The notes under the pieces: model-generated | Told to the model about the DNA's origin: nothing | The model's input: the letters and a program-made list of their open reading frames with translations, nothing else | The model's database searches: none | Origin: Diabrotica undecimpunctata | Lineage: Eukaryota > Arthropoda > Insecta > Coleoptera > Chrysomelidae | Assembly (NCBI RefSeq): GCF_040954645.1 | Contig: NC_092809.1 | Span: forward strand, 80,193,435 to 80,257,434 | Length of the DNA stretch: 64,000 bases | Direction of reading: 5' to 3' | Shown here: positions 46,266-57,806 of the stretch, piece after piece | Position numbering within the stretch: the first letter of the stretch is position 1 | How the letters are laid out: each line of letters opens with the position of its first letter | Translations under genes and position numbers: made by a program

Positions 46266-46270
46266 TATAT
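46191..46270. repeat. (TA)n microsatellite
   Basis: A nearly uninterrupted TA dinucleotide run is broken only by one ataat near 46257-46261. Confidence 0.95.
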
Positions 46271-47340
46271 CAAACATCCGTTGTTCGGGAATCCCTTCGA
46301 AGCCCACGGATCTTGACCTGTGTTGACCCTTGAATTGTCTCGAATGAAAGGGAACGCCAGACCGGTTTCTAGCGGGTCGGAGAATATACTAGAAGGAAAG
46401 TGAGAATAACAAAATGTTTACAGGTTAAATATGCCTCAAATTTGTCGTAACAATATCATAAAGCAAAATGAACATATTCTGTAATACATCCTTTTTGATT
46501 AGGAAATAAAAATATATATGCGAATATTTTCTATAAAATTGCCATATAAACTTAATTTCAAGCACATGGTAAAGCGATAAACACATACGCAATATCACCT
46601 TTCACATAGTACTCAATTGCGTTATAAAATCGTCGAATATGGAAACTGAAGAACTAAATAAACCAAATAGAACCATGACAACTAAAGACGCATCATACAT
46701 CCAACATACCACTACCTCGCACACAAGGCGGGAGAAAAACGGGGTGTTTTGAAAATATCACCCACTACTTAAAAATAAAAATAAAAACAAAAAAAAAAAC
46801 AAAGACAAAATAGAAGTATAAACGAAGAGGAAGAAATAGAAATATAAACGAAGAGGAAGACATAGTAAAATTTATTAATCCATAAAGACTGAGATAGTAA
46901 TAGATAATAATAAACAGACCAAAAGGAAGACATGTTCGCATAACATTATTGTTATTTCGCACTAAATTATTACATAATACCAGATCATTTAATTTTTATC
47001 AACAAAAATATAATATAATATGATGTAGGAATTTAATGGTAATACGATATTCACAGATATAGCCGCAACTACCTACATAATTTCTTTGTCGATAAAATTG
47101 TTTAGATAATATGAATGTTTATTATTTAATATGTTATATTCCGACTGACACAGCAGAGCAGTAAAGTATTATAAATAAATATGTTGTGAAAGATATCTTT
47201 GCTTACTTGGTTTACTAGTAAGTATATAAGTTATAGCTTATTTGATACAATTACTGTTTGCACAACTTGGCAACTCAGCCAATTGTAATAAAATAGGATT
47301 TAAACTGTAATAAATCTACGATTTGAAATATGTAAAATAT
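46271..47340. other. DNA without recognisable gene
   Basis: AT-rich sequence with A-runs near 46780-46800 and no supported frame or element end. Confidence 0.5.
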
Positions 47341-47360
47341 GTTTGATTGAGAGCTAGGGG

Positions 47361-47460
47361 ATGCTTAGCACTGTCACCACTATAGGATTGAAGCTAAGGG
47401 ATGCTTAGCACTGTCACCACTATAGGATTGAAGCTAAGGGATGCTTAGCACTGTCACCAC
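47361..47460. repeat. 40-bp tandem repeat at the left LTR boundary
   Basis: The unit atgcttagcactgtcaccac continuing with tataggattgaagctaaggg occurs two full times and a third time as a half unit. Each unit contains tgtcaccac, the sequence that begins the adjacent LTR at 47452. This suggests that the LTR end and its flank were duplicated at the junction. Confidence 0.8.
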
Positions 47461-48630
47461 TGAAATATCCCCTGTGTTTAAAGGAGATTTAGCTGTCCGA
47501 GCGAATTTGAGGCATACTGGTCCACTAGTTCGAATAGGTCGTGATTTCGCCCTCGCGGATTTACAAGAGGGTAGGAATAAAAACAGGATAGGGGCTGAAG
47601 GGTACTCCGATGCAGGCCCTGTAAAGAGTCAGAGGCTATGGGCTTGCGTTAGAAGCCAGGAAGATGTACAAAGCAAAAATGTGTTCCCTTTTTGTCTATC
47701 TAACGGTAAAATAAAACAAGCCACTTTCAACTTATTGTATAATTAACAAATCGTAATTTTACAACTACTACACAAACGTACAATGAGCTATTAGTGGTTA
47801 TTATTGTTTGCGAAGGGAGACGAGAAGAGATTTTACTAATGGAATTTAAAAGGCGGACAACCTACTATTAATTGTTCCCAAAATGGTTAGTAAAGATTGT
47901 TTGTTGCCTTAGCGTACTTAGGCCCTAGCTAATGAATACGCCTTGTAGTCCAAACTGGAACTCTGGAATAGTCTGGATGAACGTTGGATTTCACTGTACG
48001 TTATGGCGGTACTGAGCGAGACGAAAAATTCGTATTTTCGAATCTCTACCTTCCGTCGGACAAGAATATCACGATAATTTAGCTAACGCTTGCCGCGCTG
48101 ACTGCCGACATGCCAAAGTACCACTGGCACCGGATGCGACAGGATACCCTCTGGCTTGGTTGCCAGAACGCTACTACTGCCTGGCTCGGTCGCCAGCACC
48201 TTACTACCCGTTTGACCACTTCTGTTTGTTTTTATCTATTGCCAACTCGTACCTTAGATTCTTTTGTCACGTCCAAAGTGGAGATTTGTTTCTACGTTTT
48301 CGCTGATTATGCCATCTATTCCATGTGTTAAACTGGATCACGCCATGTAAAACTTCTTAGTCAGCTCAATTCTTATCAGTTGTTTAACAATTCGTACCTT
48401 GTACTATTTTCCAACAAGGTCCAAAGTGTCGTAGTTTTCTAAACATTCAGGCTTGTGTTAACTAGGTCAATTGTTTTGTTTTTAATTTGAAATGTATACG
48501 TTAAACTGTGTCGAATTTATTCTTTATTAATTTGGAATATATAATAATTACTTAAATAATTATTACTCTTTTCTAGGCTAATTACCCCTTATTTTTTCCT
48601 TCTTTATTCCCTTGCTATGTTTACATTACA
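47452..48630 (-). repeat. Left LTR (3' LTR of the minus-strand element), full length
   Basis: It is 1,179 bp and starts tgtcaccactgaaatatccc on the plus strand. Just inside the element is a purine-rich tract when read on the minus strand (gcgaagggag), a plausible polypurine tract. Beside it is a small palindrome, aaaaggcctgaaaggccttt (48653-48672). Confidence 0.75.
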
Positions 48631-49021
48631 TTACTCCCTTCGCAAAAAAAGAAAAGGCCTGAAAGGCCTTTTCCTTTTTCAACAACCATAATTATTCTAA
48701 CTTACATATTACATTACTTATATACTACTATACTCTTTTATATTGAGTCCCAATTATTATGTTATATTGTTTCTTATAGACTATTGTGCGGTGGTCAGCG
48801 AATGTATCCTGCTGCCCCCGTATTGTACCTATGTGTATGACAAGTTGAGTTACTTTTGTATTAAATTCTTATTGAAATTTACAAGTGAAAACATTCTTGA
48901 CTTATTACAGTGTTTTGTGACTACATTGTGTCATTTATTCTAAAATTCTAAATTCTAAAACTGTTCTTTCCGAATGTAACTCGCGTTTCTCGGCAATCGC
49001 GGTTTTGCTTATGATCGTTCA

Positions 49022-50600
49022 CTATCGACGTATCCCTGTGGGGATATTCCGCACTTCACTCGCGTCGTCTTGGCTTCTAATGTCCGTTTTCACGTACCGT
49101 ATTAACTTTCTTATTAGTGTTATATGTCTCCATTGGGTTGCTCTCGCTGGTTGGTCGTTTCTGATTGGTACTGCTTTACTTTGCCGCGTTATACTTCTGA
49201 TAAATTGGTATCTGGTATGTGTTTGCTGCATCTCTTTGTCCAATGTTCATCTTCTGATTCTGGTTGCTCATTGCTTGTATTCAGGTTTATATTTTGTTCT
49301 TCGTTCTTTGATTTTTGATGTCGGTGTATTACCCAGTTGTGTGTATATTCCGCCAGCTGCTAATGGTTGTAGTGGTACCATGTCTATTAATGATTCTGTT
49401 TCTACTGTGATTTCTGTTGGATTGACTGCCTTGGTTGGGTCTGGTGTCAAGCTGATCCATTGTTCTTCTACGTAGTACATCGGAGGTGTTACATGGTTGC
49501 AATCTATTTCTTCGGCGTAATCTTGAATTATTCTTGTTACTGGTGACATAAATTTTGACTGGTTTAGTAGTGAGATCGGTAGTTCATGGAAACATTTGTT
49601 TGTTCTTCGTATGGTCACTGGTTTTGGTGTGCATTGCATTATGTAAATTACTTCTCCTAGTACTCTTCCTGTGTACCCTGGCATGTTCTGCATGAGTTGA
49701 CTGACAGCGTTAGGTAGGGATGGGGCCATTAGTAATCTGTTTTTTAAAATTTCTCTCTTTGTTTGACATCGACGCAGTACTGTGTCTAAGTATAGATTCT
49801 CTATTTCTCTTTGGTAGGCTTGTTCGGTGTAAAGGAATTTGCTATTTATGTAGGTCATTAGGTCTACGTTTTGGGGAAGGAGTGGCATATTAGGATTTAT
49901 TTTGTTCTTTACGAGGAAATTTATTAGGATTCGGGGGTGTTCAGTTTGTCATACCTCTGTGTTACATATTATAGCCCTTTTGTGTAGCGTTAGAGCAAAT
50001 ATGTTTTTATCTTGTTCTACTATTACCACCTCTTCTCCATCTCCATCCAATGGCGCTACAGCCCAAATCGGGCCTTGGCCTCCTTCAACAGGCTTCTCCA
50101 ACCATCTCTATTTACCGCTGTTCTTTTCCATGAACGCGTTCCCAGGCAGTTCCTGGCATCCTCATCGACTTCATCTTCCCATCTCTTTTTAGGTCTTCCA
50201 ACAGGTCTTTTTCCCTGCATTCTTGCATTTAATAATTTTCTGGGGATTCTATTCTCATGCATGCGGACCACGTGCCCTGCCCATCGTAATCTCTGCAGTT
50301 TAGTATGTTGTGCTAGAGGTGGTTTTCCACCTCTTCTAGGGATTGTTTATTAGTGAACTTTTCACCGTACCCTTTATAAAGTTGTGACAATTGACTTTCA
50401 CAACTGTTGTCTTTGTATTGTTCCCAGGTTATTTCGCCTATTGTAGAGTCGAAGCAATAGCCATTGATGAATGGACATGTTACTCCCTCTCGTAGGTGCA
50501 TTTCTTCCTGGTTGTGGTTGCTGCTTCCAGGAATAAGATAGTTAATAATGTAATCGGTTTTGAACGGTATCCGTGGGTTTCTTTGCGGTTTTTGTAACAA
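49022..50600 (-). pseudogene. Chuvirus-like glycoprotein (env) gene of the LTR element, split and decayed
   Basis: The N-proximal part (50600-50313, minus) has VTCPFINGYCFD and a spaced cysteine at SCESQLSQLYKGYG. The next part (about 50025-49268) includes MLQ-free blocks such as CTPKPVTIRRTNKCFHELPI, FMSPVTRIIQDY, DCNHVTPPMYYV and LAAGGIYTQLG. The pattern of a CTP.V.(I/L)R...C..ELP block, then P.TRI, then C...(T/I)PP(M)(Y/F) is one I associate with chuviral glycoproteins co-opted by insect LTR elements. A 290-bp LINE scrap (50037-50326) splits the gene. The frame ends early at 49268, with a second piece to 49022 in another frame, and no C-terminal membrane anchor is visible. By analogy the protein would be a fusion glycoprotein. 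Confidence 0.6.
50037..50326 (-). mobile_element. 5'-truncated RTE-type LINE insertion with 11-bp target duplication
   Basis: The direct repeat ccacctcttct lies at 50026-50036 and 50327-50337. Between them the minus strand encodes MHENRIPRKLLNARMQGKRP and VGRPKKRWEDEVDEDARNCL, the C-terminus of RTE-group ORF2. It ends REAKARFGL-like just before a 3' tail of ggatggagatggag. It inserted into the glycoprotein gene of the LTR element. Confidence 0.88.
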
Positions 50601-50639
50601 ATCGCACTGTTATTATTGCCCGAGCAGTCGCACTCCCGG

Positions 50640-51760
50640 AAGCAAACTTTAGCTAGCATTAGTACCTTCTACGCGTGAGTCCAAAGCGCATCTTAACCTA
50701 TAATTACAAGTATAGCTGCTGATTGCAGACAGCTGTAGCGATACAAAGATTTGACTTATAAACTACATACATTGTATTGCACATTAGTATGCCTTATGAA
50801 CATAACGTAATAAATAAATTGATATGTAAATACTTATTAAAGATTATATTGATAATTGGGACTCCGCATTTTTAAACGATTACAATATACTATATGATAT
50901 TTATGTTATATATACACCCTGTAAGTTAAGTCTTATATTTTTAATTTTCAACTTGTCATCACTTATTGTTTACAGTATCATATGTGTACTGAATTCTGCT
51001 TTTATCTGAAGAATATTTCAAGTACCCTATCTTCAATGTATTCCTTAAAATTCAAGATTATTCCTTAACTCTTTTCTAAAATTTCAAAATAATTCCAAGA
51101 TAGAGTTTATCTTTATTTCTTTATTAAAACAAAATGCCTCGTTATTCGTATTTTTCAAATGCTTATGATATTTATGATTCAAGGCTGTTTAATTACATTT
51201 TGCTACGGCGGCTAATATTTTATTTATCCACGTTGTTGAAGAAATTTGATACTGACCTATAATATGAACTCTTCGTATTTGAACTACATTTTCAATATAC
51301 TACATTTTTAATTGTTGACGATTTCTAACTTGACCTTTAATTTTTTTTTATTATTATTGTTTTCTACGTTGATAGGAATCCAAGTCTGTCAACTAGTTTC
51401 CGACATAGCAGTAATGGATAGCGTATAGAACCGTACTAATCCAGTCTCCTATTCTTTACTAATTAGCAGAGGCTTAGACCCTTATTAACCTTGATTAATT
51501 TACTTATTATTTTCCTCATTTCTTGCTTATTTTTATGATAAAATAATAATCTTGTGTTTCTATTTAGTGATTTGTTTTTCCACGTTAGTTTTTAACTATT
51601 TTTGTTTAATTTTCGAGCCTGCCCTATTTATATTTTCAAAGAAAATTATTTTCATTAACTCTATTTATTTTTAACTGTGAATGAGTATATTACCTGTGTT
51701 TGGTCTTTCGTCCCTTGTTGTTAATGGCGAATTTTCTTACCTATTAACATGTGTACTTCT
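50640..51760. other. AT-rich interior of the LTR element, nothing assigned
   Basis: No recognisable coding block. The motif tacaccctgtaagttaag near 50911-50928 resembles a DNA-transposon terminus but has no visible partner. Confidence 0.45.
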
Positions 51761-52389
51761 GTTAGGAAGGGTGACGACCATATTCCAATCCGTCGTTACA
51801 TTTATACTGGATTGCAAAACCTACCCTTTCTATAGTTATTTGTTTTCCATATTTTCGGATTATGGGAGCTAACATTTTCCGTGCTAATGTGGTATGTCGG
51901 TAGAGGATTGTGTCACAGGCACAATTTCTTACGGGGGGTGAACAAGGTTTAGAGATACTAAATAATATGTCAGGAGATGATGTGGGGTGTTTGCAAACAT
52001 TATCGAATGCACATCGGAACATTAATACGTTCCAACAAGGCAAGTAAGATTCTATTATATATATACACATATATATACGCATACATACATACATACACAA
52101 AGTTCATTTATAATAAGAACACAACAGACGAACGAGATAATCATCTGAGCATATTATGTTAGTTTGTTATTGTTGTAATGTATATTTTTGACTTATACCT
52201 GGTAATGATATTCTTCTATATCGGATTCCTTACTATATTAAATTTCTTGTTAAAATTTTAGCATTATTCGAGCGGCCGTCTCTTGTAATACCAAGCTTTT
52301 AACTTTTCTTATAGTTGATTTGATATTTTCATTATTGATCTTCTGCGTCGAAAAACATTTCTGCGTTCTCATCATTCTGTGTTATTATT

Positions 52390-53800
52390 GTTTTCTCATT
52401 ATTATTTCTTCTTCTGTTGTATGAGTTCCATCCTTTCTTTTTCGTTTTATGGAATGTGCAGCAACATTTCCTTTCGTGCTTAATGCCTAGTCTATTCCTT
52501 ATCCGTTCTGATCTTTTTGGTTGGCTGATGTCTCCCTGACTTCCTTTTCTTCTACTCGGCGGTTTGTTGGGTATGGTTCCTGGTCTATGATTGAGTGCTT
52601 ATGCCCTTGGCAATCATCGCATCTCTTCACATTTCACATATTTCTCAACATTTCTTCGTAATTCGTTCTAGAAATATTATTTCCTTATATTTATGTACTA
52701 TATATCCTATTTATTCTTCCATATCCTTCCTGTAACATGTGGAAGTCGTTAATTATAACTCTTCTTGACCTGCTTATCTTGTACTATACAAATTTTTGTA
52801 CCTGTTTTTAAAATAATTATGATTCTTTTAATCTTTTCGTATTTCATTAAGAATTGGCTGATTCTTATTTTTTCATCTCCTCTTATTCTCATCTTTCATT
52901 ATTATCATTTTCTTTACAATCGCCTGTACTTGCAGCCAAAATCTCAACAAGTCTCCTAATGCTATTCCTGAAGCATAAATCCTTAAAATAAATTTGATTT
53001 TCTTCGATAAATCGGAGAATTCCCTAACGGCGCTTATTAGATATATCCATTATTAAATGTTTCTTGACATTTAGTAGTCCATCAAACTTTACTTTTCCTA
53101 GATAATCTGTTACGTGGTGCGGCTATTTTCGCAAAATTGCTTTTTCTTGCATTCTGAGGTGTAAGATACTAATTCGAAAACTTATGTCCAAAGAGTTCTT
53201 ATTCTAGAAAACATGAACATATTTCTGTTCATCGATTTTTCTTCTCTGTCAAAAAAAAAATGCCATACTCGTTAGTTCTTCTTGCATCGTAAATAAAATT
53301 TTAAATATACGGACTATAACAACAAAATATTTAACCTGGTCAGTTATATTGTGCTCATTTCAAGTTTATGGACTTGCTTACTCGTACATTCCAACTGTAT
53401 CAAATATCATACTATTAACCTAATTTCGTTATGTAATGTTTTTATAACGAATACTGTGTTTGCTATCGTAATAAAATATTCTAGGTATGGTTTTTTGTTT
53501 GGTTTCTCGTCTTTTACAAATAAAACAACTGCATATTTTGCATTTTTTCGATGGGCCTTTTTTTCTTCAATTATAACATATATAAAAATTTTTCCTGGTT
53601 TTGTATCTTCGGAATAAAACTTCTAATTTATGTTTCTGGATTATTTACATTTATGATTCCTATAGATAACATACCCTTAATTGGTTTATCTATTGATCCT
53701 TCTGTAATTTCGTCGCAACTTTTTGTTTCTATATTACCGTAACTGTTTCTTCTATTTTTCAGTTCAATCTCGAAGTTAATTTCGTCAAATATGTAATAAT
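52390..53800 (-). other. Unassigned, discontinuous coding-like DNA on the minus strand
   Basis: Minus-strand pieces read as protein-like. Near 53790-53625: DEINFEIELKNRRNSYGN and then EITEGSIDKPIKGMLSIGI. Near 53570-53480: KKAHRKNAKYAVVLFVKDE. Near 53120-53060: DYLGKVKFDGLLNVKKH. Near 52640-52600: CDDCQGHKHS. They are separated by stops and frame changes. Position and orientation fit the missing gag or pol region of the minus-strand LTR element, but I recognise no catalytic motif. It may be noise or an unknown protein. Confidence 0.3.
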
Positions 53801-54352
53801 ATTGACATATACTTTTCCCAATAATCTCTTCATCATTTTTCGCCTTTATGCGTACTTAATTTACTCAACATCTTTTCTTCTCTTGCATATAAATATAATA
53901 CTCATAGGGAATCGTCCTTCATTGTGACAAACTTCTTTTTCAGTAATTTTCCCATTTACTTCATTGAAAAAAAAATCCTAATTCCCACTTCGTTTCGCAA
54001 TTTTAATCCAGTCTGTAATTACTGCAGTGTCGTGCTGGAGCCGCAGGACTCTCAGCGGGTTGGGATTCAAGTACCACCCTAGCTTATCCTCTTAGCAGCC
54101 TCCTGTTCGACGTAGGTTTCAACGTTAAGGTCGAACCATATTCAGTTTGCCTACATTGCTGTCCAAAAAATCTACTTCTGGCACTGTATTCGTATTCGCA
54201 TGCGGTGCGAAATATCCTCTCGCTGTGCCTCTATTTCTGTGCCATCTCACCTGTGTCCATTTATTATTCTTCTTCTTCGTTGTGATTGCCAATCTCCTCT
54301 GTTTCTATAAAATCTATTACGATATATCCTCGTATCGTATCTATCTATCTAT

Positions 54353-54499
54353 TTACTACTATCGGTTTATCTCCTGTAATGCTACTATTTCCTCGATTAC
54401 TACTATCGGTTTATCTCCTGTAATGCTACTATTTCCTCGATTACTACTATCGGTTTATCTCCTGTAATGCTACTATTTCCTCGATTACTACTATCGGTT
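54353..54499. repeat. 44-bp tandem repeat, 3.3 copies
   Basis: The unit starts ttactactatcggtttatct and continues cctgtaatgctactatttcc, then tcga. It begins at 54353, 54397 and 54441, with a partial fourth copy at 54485. The copies are identical by reading, so the expansion is recent. Confidence 0.92.
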
Positions 54500-54589
54500 C
54501 ACAGCGTTCTCCGACGCGTTCCGTCTCCTACTCGTCTATTATCCTACTATTTCCTCTATCTTTTTTAAAATTCTTCACCAAAATACATA

Positions 54590-55790
54590 CGAAAAAAAAG
54601 ACTCCAACTGTTCAACAACATTTGGTTTTCCCAACAATTCTCATCACTATAGAGACAATCCTTAACGATTCCTATCAAAAAGGACGATCAATCTCCAAAC
54701 TCATTAAACTCATACAGGACAATCTCTCTCACATGCGAACTTCTAGAAAAATAATTAGTAAAAGATCACTTTGGCACACTGAACCACGATGCACCATGGA
54801 CAATCTTCTACTTCTTCGATCCACAATTATGCATGCACTATTCAACTAAATGAAATAATTGCAATCTTCCTTGATATCGAAATCGCTTTTGACTCTATAC
54901 CGATTTCTCTGATACTAAACAACTAAATCAGATCAAACGACGTCAAACATTCTCACACCATAGAATCAAAAAAAGGTCTGCTCTAAGCAGCATACTATTT
55001 TTCCTTAGTATAACAATTTAAGTTCCTTCATAAATGATCCTGTACAATATGGAATATATGCTGACGACATAATATTAGTCTGTCATGGAAAGGTCATATC
55101 CACCACAAACACTTTACTACAGAAAACGGTAAATAAGATAAACAACTGGGTCAGTCAATCCGGCCTTAACTTCTCCCTATCGAAGTCCAAGTTATTCATT
55201 TTACCAGGAGACAAAATACGCAATCTCCAACCATCTCTCTAAATAGAAATTTTCTCCAAGTAGTAGATCAAATAAAGCTTCTCTGCATTATTTTTCGATA
55301 AAACATTCCTGGAGACCACATATTCGAGAACCTCAGGTCAGCTGCCTTCAAAAATAAAAATCCTTAAATCACTGGCTCGTTATAGTTGGGGAGTCGATGA
55401 GGAAACACTATTAAAAATCGAGCTGTTATCCGCCCAAAAATTGACTATGGTAGCATTCTCTACATGTCCTTAAGTAAATCCCTACTACGTTCAATAAATA
55501 TAGAATACACGAAGAATGTTTCGAACTTCTACTTTATCTAAGACAACAAATTCTACTTTCTAGCGAAAACCAGCAAATTTCACAAAAAATCTCATCTATA
55601 ATAAACAACTACCAGTTAATAACACTTCTAGAATGGTACCGTCCACTAAACAAATCAATAATCAATATAGTCAATTCATATTTATATAATATCAATCTAT
55701 TGTCCACCATAAAACTTTCAGAATCCGTCGGACTTCTCCAAAGATATGCAAACTTCTGAATCTCAATATCGAGTGTGATATGGTAAATTT
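54590..55790 (+). pseudogene. Jockey/R1-group LINE ORF2, RT region remnant
   Basis: The open piece 54622-54849 is RT N-terminal sequence ending at TMDNLLLLRSTIMHALFN. A shifted block then gives EIIAIFLDIEIAFDSIPISL (about 54852-54910). The catalytic YADDIILVCHGK is near 55050-55085, followed by VNKINNWVSQSGLNFSLSKS. Later fragments to 55790 (for example ILLSSENQQISQK) fit the C-terminal half. Endonuclease is not seen. It lies in the opposite orientation to the LTR element around it. Confidence 0.75.
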
Positions 55791-56198
55791 AAGAATTCAA
55801 AAAAAAAATAAATATATAGAGAATATAATTGGTTGTTAAATAAAATAAATTAGAATTGTCATCTCAAGTAAAATCAACTGTTAAAATAATAATAAAATAA
55901 TATTTATTTTTCAAACAAAAATATTTCAGTTGTCCTCCCTTTAATTGATTATAAAGCGATTCACCTACCTTTTATGGCCTCTTGGAATTTTTGGTTTAGG
56001 ACGGGATTATTATGAAGCTATTTTCTCGCGATAACAAAAATTTACTCGCTAAAACAAGATTTGTGCTACAGCACGAAAAATTATTTAGTACTTGAGGAAC
56101 CTGACGGAAATATTCCAAACTGATTTATTTGCTTATACCCTAAAATTTGTCAAAGTTGATCAAGGGTCTATATGTCTCTGGACGCAAAACGTTCATCA
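55791..56198. other. Spacer between two LINE remnants
   Basis: AT-rich DNA containing the probable 3' UTR of the RTE element at its right side. No feature is supported. Confidence 0.45.
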
Positions 56199-57656
56199 TC
56201 AATCAGCCAATCCCGTCCACTGCTGGACATAGGCCTCCCTCAGTTCTTTCCAGTGTTCTCTACACTGGGCCGCTTGTAGCCAGTTTCCCGCTACTCTTTT
56301 TATGTCGTCGGTCCATCTAGTCGGTGGTCGTCCTCGGCTTCTTTTATAATTTCTGGGCCTCCATTCCATAATTCGTCTTGTCCATCGTCCATCTTGTGTT
56401 CTGGCTAAGTGTCCTGCCCAGTTCCACTTAAGTCTCGTGGTTCTTTCGATGACGTCTTGAACTCCTGATCTTTGCCTGATTTGTCGGTTTGTTATGTGGT
56501 CTCGGAGGCTCACATTCAGCATTGCACGTTCCATGGCTCGTTGTGTAACTCTTAGTTTATTCGCAGATTTCTGCGTGAGTGTTAAAGTCTCTGCTCCATA
56601 AGTTTGTACAGGCAAAACACATTGGTTATTAACTTTTCGCTTGAGACACATGGGAATTGAACTTTTTAGAATATGGCTTAGTTTGCCAAATGCTGCCCAT
56701 GTCAGGCCTATTCGCCTCTGTATTTCATTTCTTTGATTGTCTCTGTTTATTTTGATCTCGTGTCCCAGATATTTGTAAGTGTCTGTTTGTTGTATGGTAT
56801 TATTGTCGATAGTTATATTTCCACTCATTACGAGATTTGTCATAAGTTTAGTTTTCTCAAAGTTTATCTTTAATCCTGCTCTTTCAGACAGACTTTTAAG
56901 CGAATGTAGCATAGAAACCGTATCCTGTAAGTTATCTGCGATTAATACGACATCATCTGCAAACCTCAGATGATTTAATCTTTCTCCATCTATATTGATG
57001 CCCATATCTTGCCATTGGGTGTTCTTAAATATTGACTCTAGAGCTGCCGTGAACAATTTTGGTGAAATATTGTCTCCTTGTCTTACTCCTCGACCTAAGC
57101 TGAATTTTTCTGTGTCTTCGTGTAGTCGTATACTTGATGTAGCGTTCTCGTAGATGTTTTTGATTAGTGACGTGTACCTGTAATCTATTCGGCTTTGATT
57201 TAGGGCTTCCAGTACGGTTTCAAACTCTACAGTATCAAAAGCCTTCTCGTAATCGACAAATGCAAGAACCAGTGGTATGTTGTACTCGATGCATTTTTCA
57301 ATTAAGATCTTTATGGTGTGCAAATGGTCATTTGTGCCATATCCTCTCCTAAAGCCTGCCTGTTCTTTGGGCTGATAGAAATCAAGTTTAGGTGTTAGTC
57401 TCTTTGTTAAGATTTTCATAAAGAGTTTATACATATGTGTCAAGAGGCTGATGGGTCTATAATTTTCTAATTTAGTAATATCACCTTTTTTGTGTAACAC
57501 GACTATCACTGCATTGTTCCAGTCTTTAGGAATCGTACCCGCATGTAAGCATTTATTAAACAGTTCGCTTATTAAACGCAAAACGTTAATGGTGAGAAAA
57601 AAATTTTCAGAAAAGAAGTCCTGCACATAAAAAAAAATATTTACTGGGTACCTCAC
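56199..57656 (-). CDS. RTE/BovB-group LINE reverse transcriptase, 5'-truncated but open
   Basis: This is a 485-codon open frame. RTE-like sequence starts at about residue 24 (VLRLISELFNKCLHAGTIPK); residues 1-23 come from DNA beyond the truncation point near 57590, so the first ATG is fortuitous. RT motifs in order are VLHKKGDITKLENYRPISLL (about 53-72), EQAGFRRGYGTNDHLHTIK (about 98-116), ALAFVDYEKAFD-like (about 130-140), RGVRQGDNISPKLFTAALE (about 190-208) and the catalytic LRFADDVVLIADN (about 227-239). The tail shows VQTYGAETLTLT, WAGHLARTQDGRW and RSRGRPPTRWTDDIKRVAG, typical of RTE. The apurinic endonuclease is missing. It is well preserved compared with neighbouring LINEs. Confidence 0.88.
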   Translation of the reverse strand: MRYPVNIFFYVQDFFSENFFLTINVLRLISELFNKCLHAGTIPKDWNNAVIVVLHKKGDITKLENYRPISLLTHMYKLFMKILTKRLTPKLDFYQPKEQAGFRRGYGTNDHLHTIKILIEKCIEYNIPLVLAFVDYEKAFDTVEFETVLEALNQSRIDYRYTSLIKNIYENATSSIRLHEDTEKFSLGRGVRQGDNISPKLFTAALESIFKNTQWQDMGINIDGERLNHLRFADDVVLIADNLQDTVSMLHSLKSLSERAGLKINFEKTKLMTNLVMSGNITIDNNTIQQTDTYKYLGHEIKINRDNQRNEIQRRIGLTWAAFGKLSHILKSSIPMCLKRKVNNQCVLPVQTYGAETLTLTQKSANKLRVTQRAMERAMLNVSLRDHITNRQIRQRSGVQDVIERTTRLKWNWAGHLARTQDGRWTRRIMEWRPRNYKRSRGRPPTRWTDDIKRVAGNWLQAAQCREHWKELREAYVQQWTGLAD

Positions 57657-57806
57657 TGTTTCTTTACTAAAAAAAAATTTTGGAATGCCACTGGCGAAGC
57701 ACGATTTTAACGATATAAAAGAAACTCGAAAAAGTTTACAGAAAAATTGCCTTAATCGACCCTATCTTCCATATTATTTTTTTTTCTTCCTAAACCGGAA
57801 ACCGCT

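Noticed and set aside
46038..46307. Minus-strand frame including a run of Ile-Tyr
   Set aside because: The repeat comes from the (TA)n tract; there is no protein evidence.
47361..47460. Possible CRISPR-like or satellite array
   Set aside because: The genome is eukaryotic and there are only two to three 40-bp units without spacers; they are explained by duplication of the LTR junction.
49005..49475. Plus-strand open frame rich in hydrophobic residues
   Set aside because: It is the antisense shadow of the glycoprotein pseudogene; the minus-strand reading has the recognisable motifs.
54030..54125. tRNA-like B-box (gggattcaagtacc) suggesting a tRNA or SINE
   Set aside because: No matching A-box, cloverleaf or poly-A tail could be folded around it.
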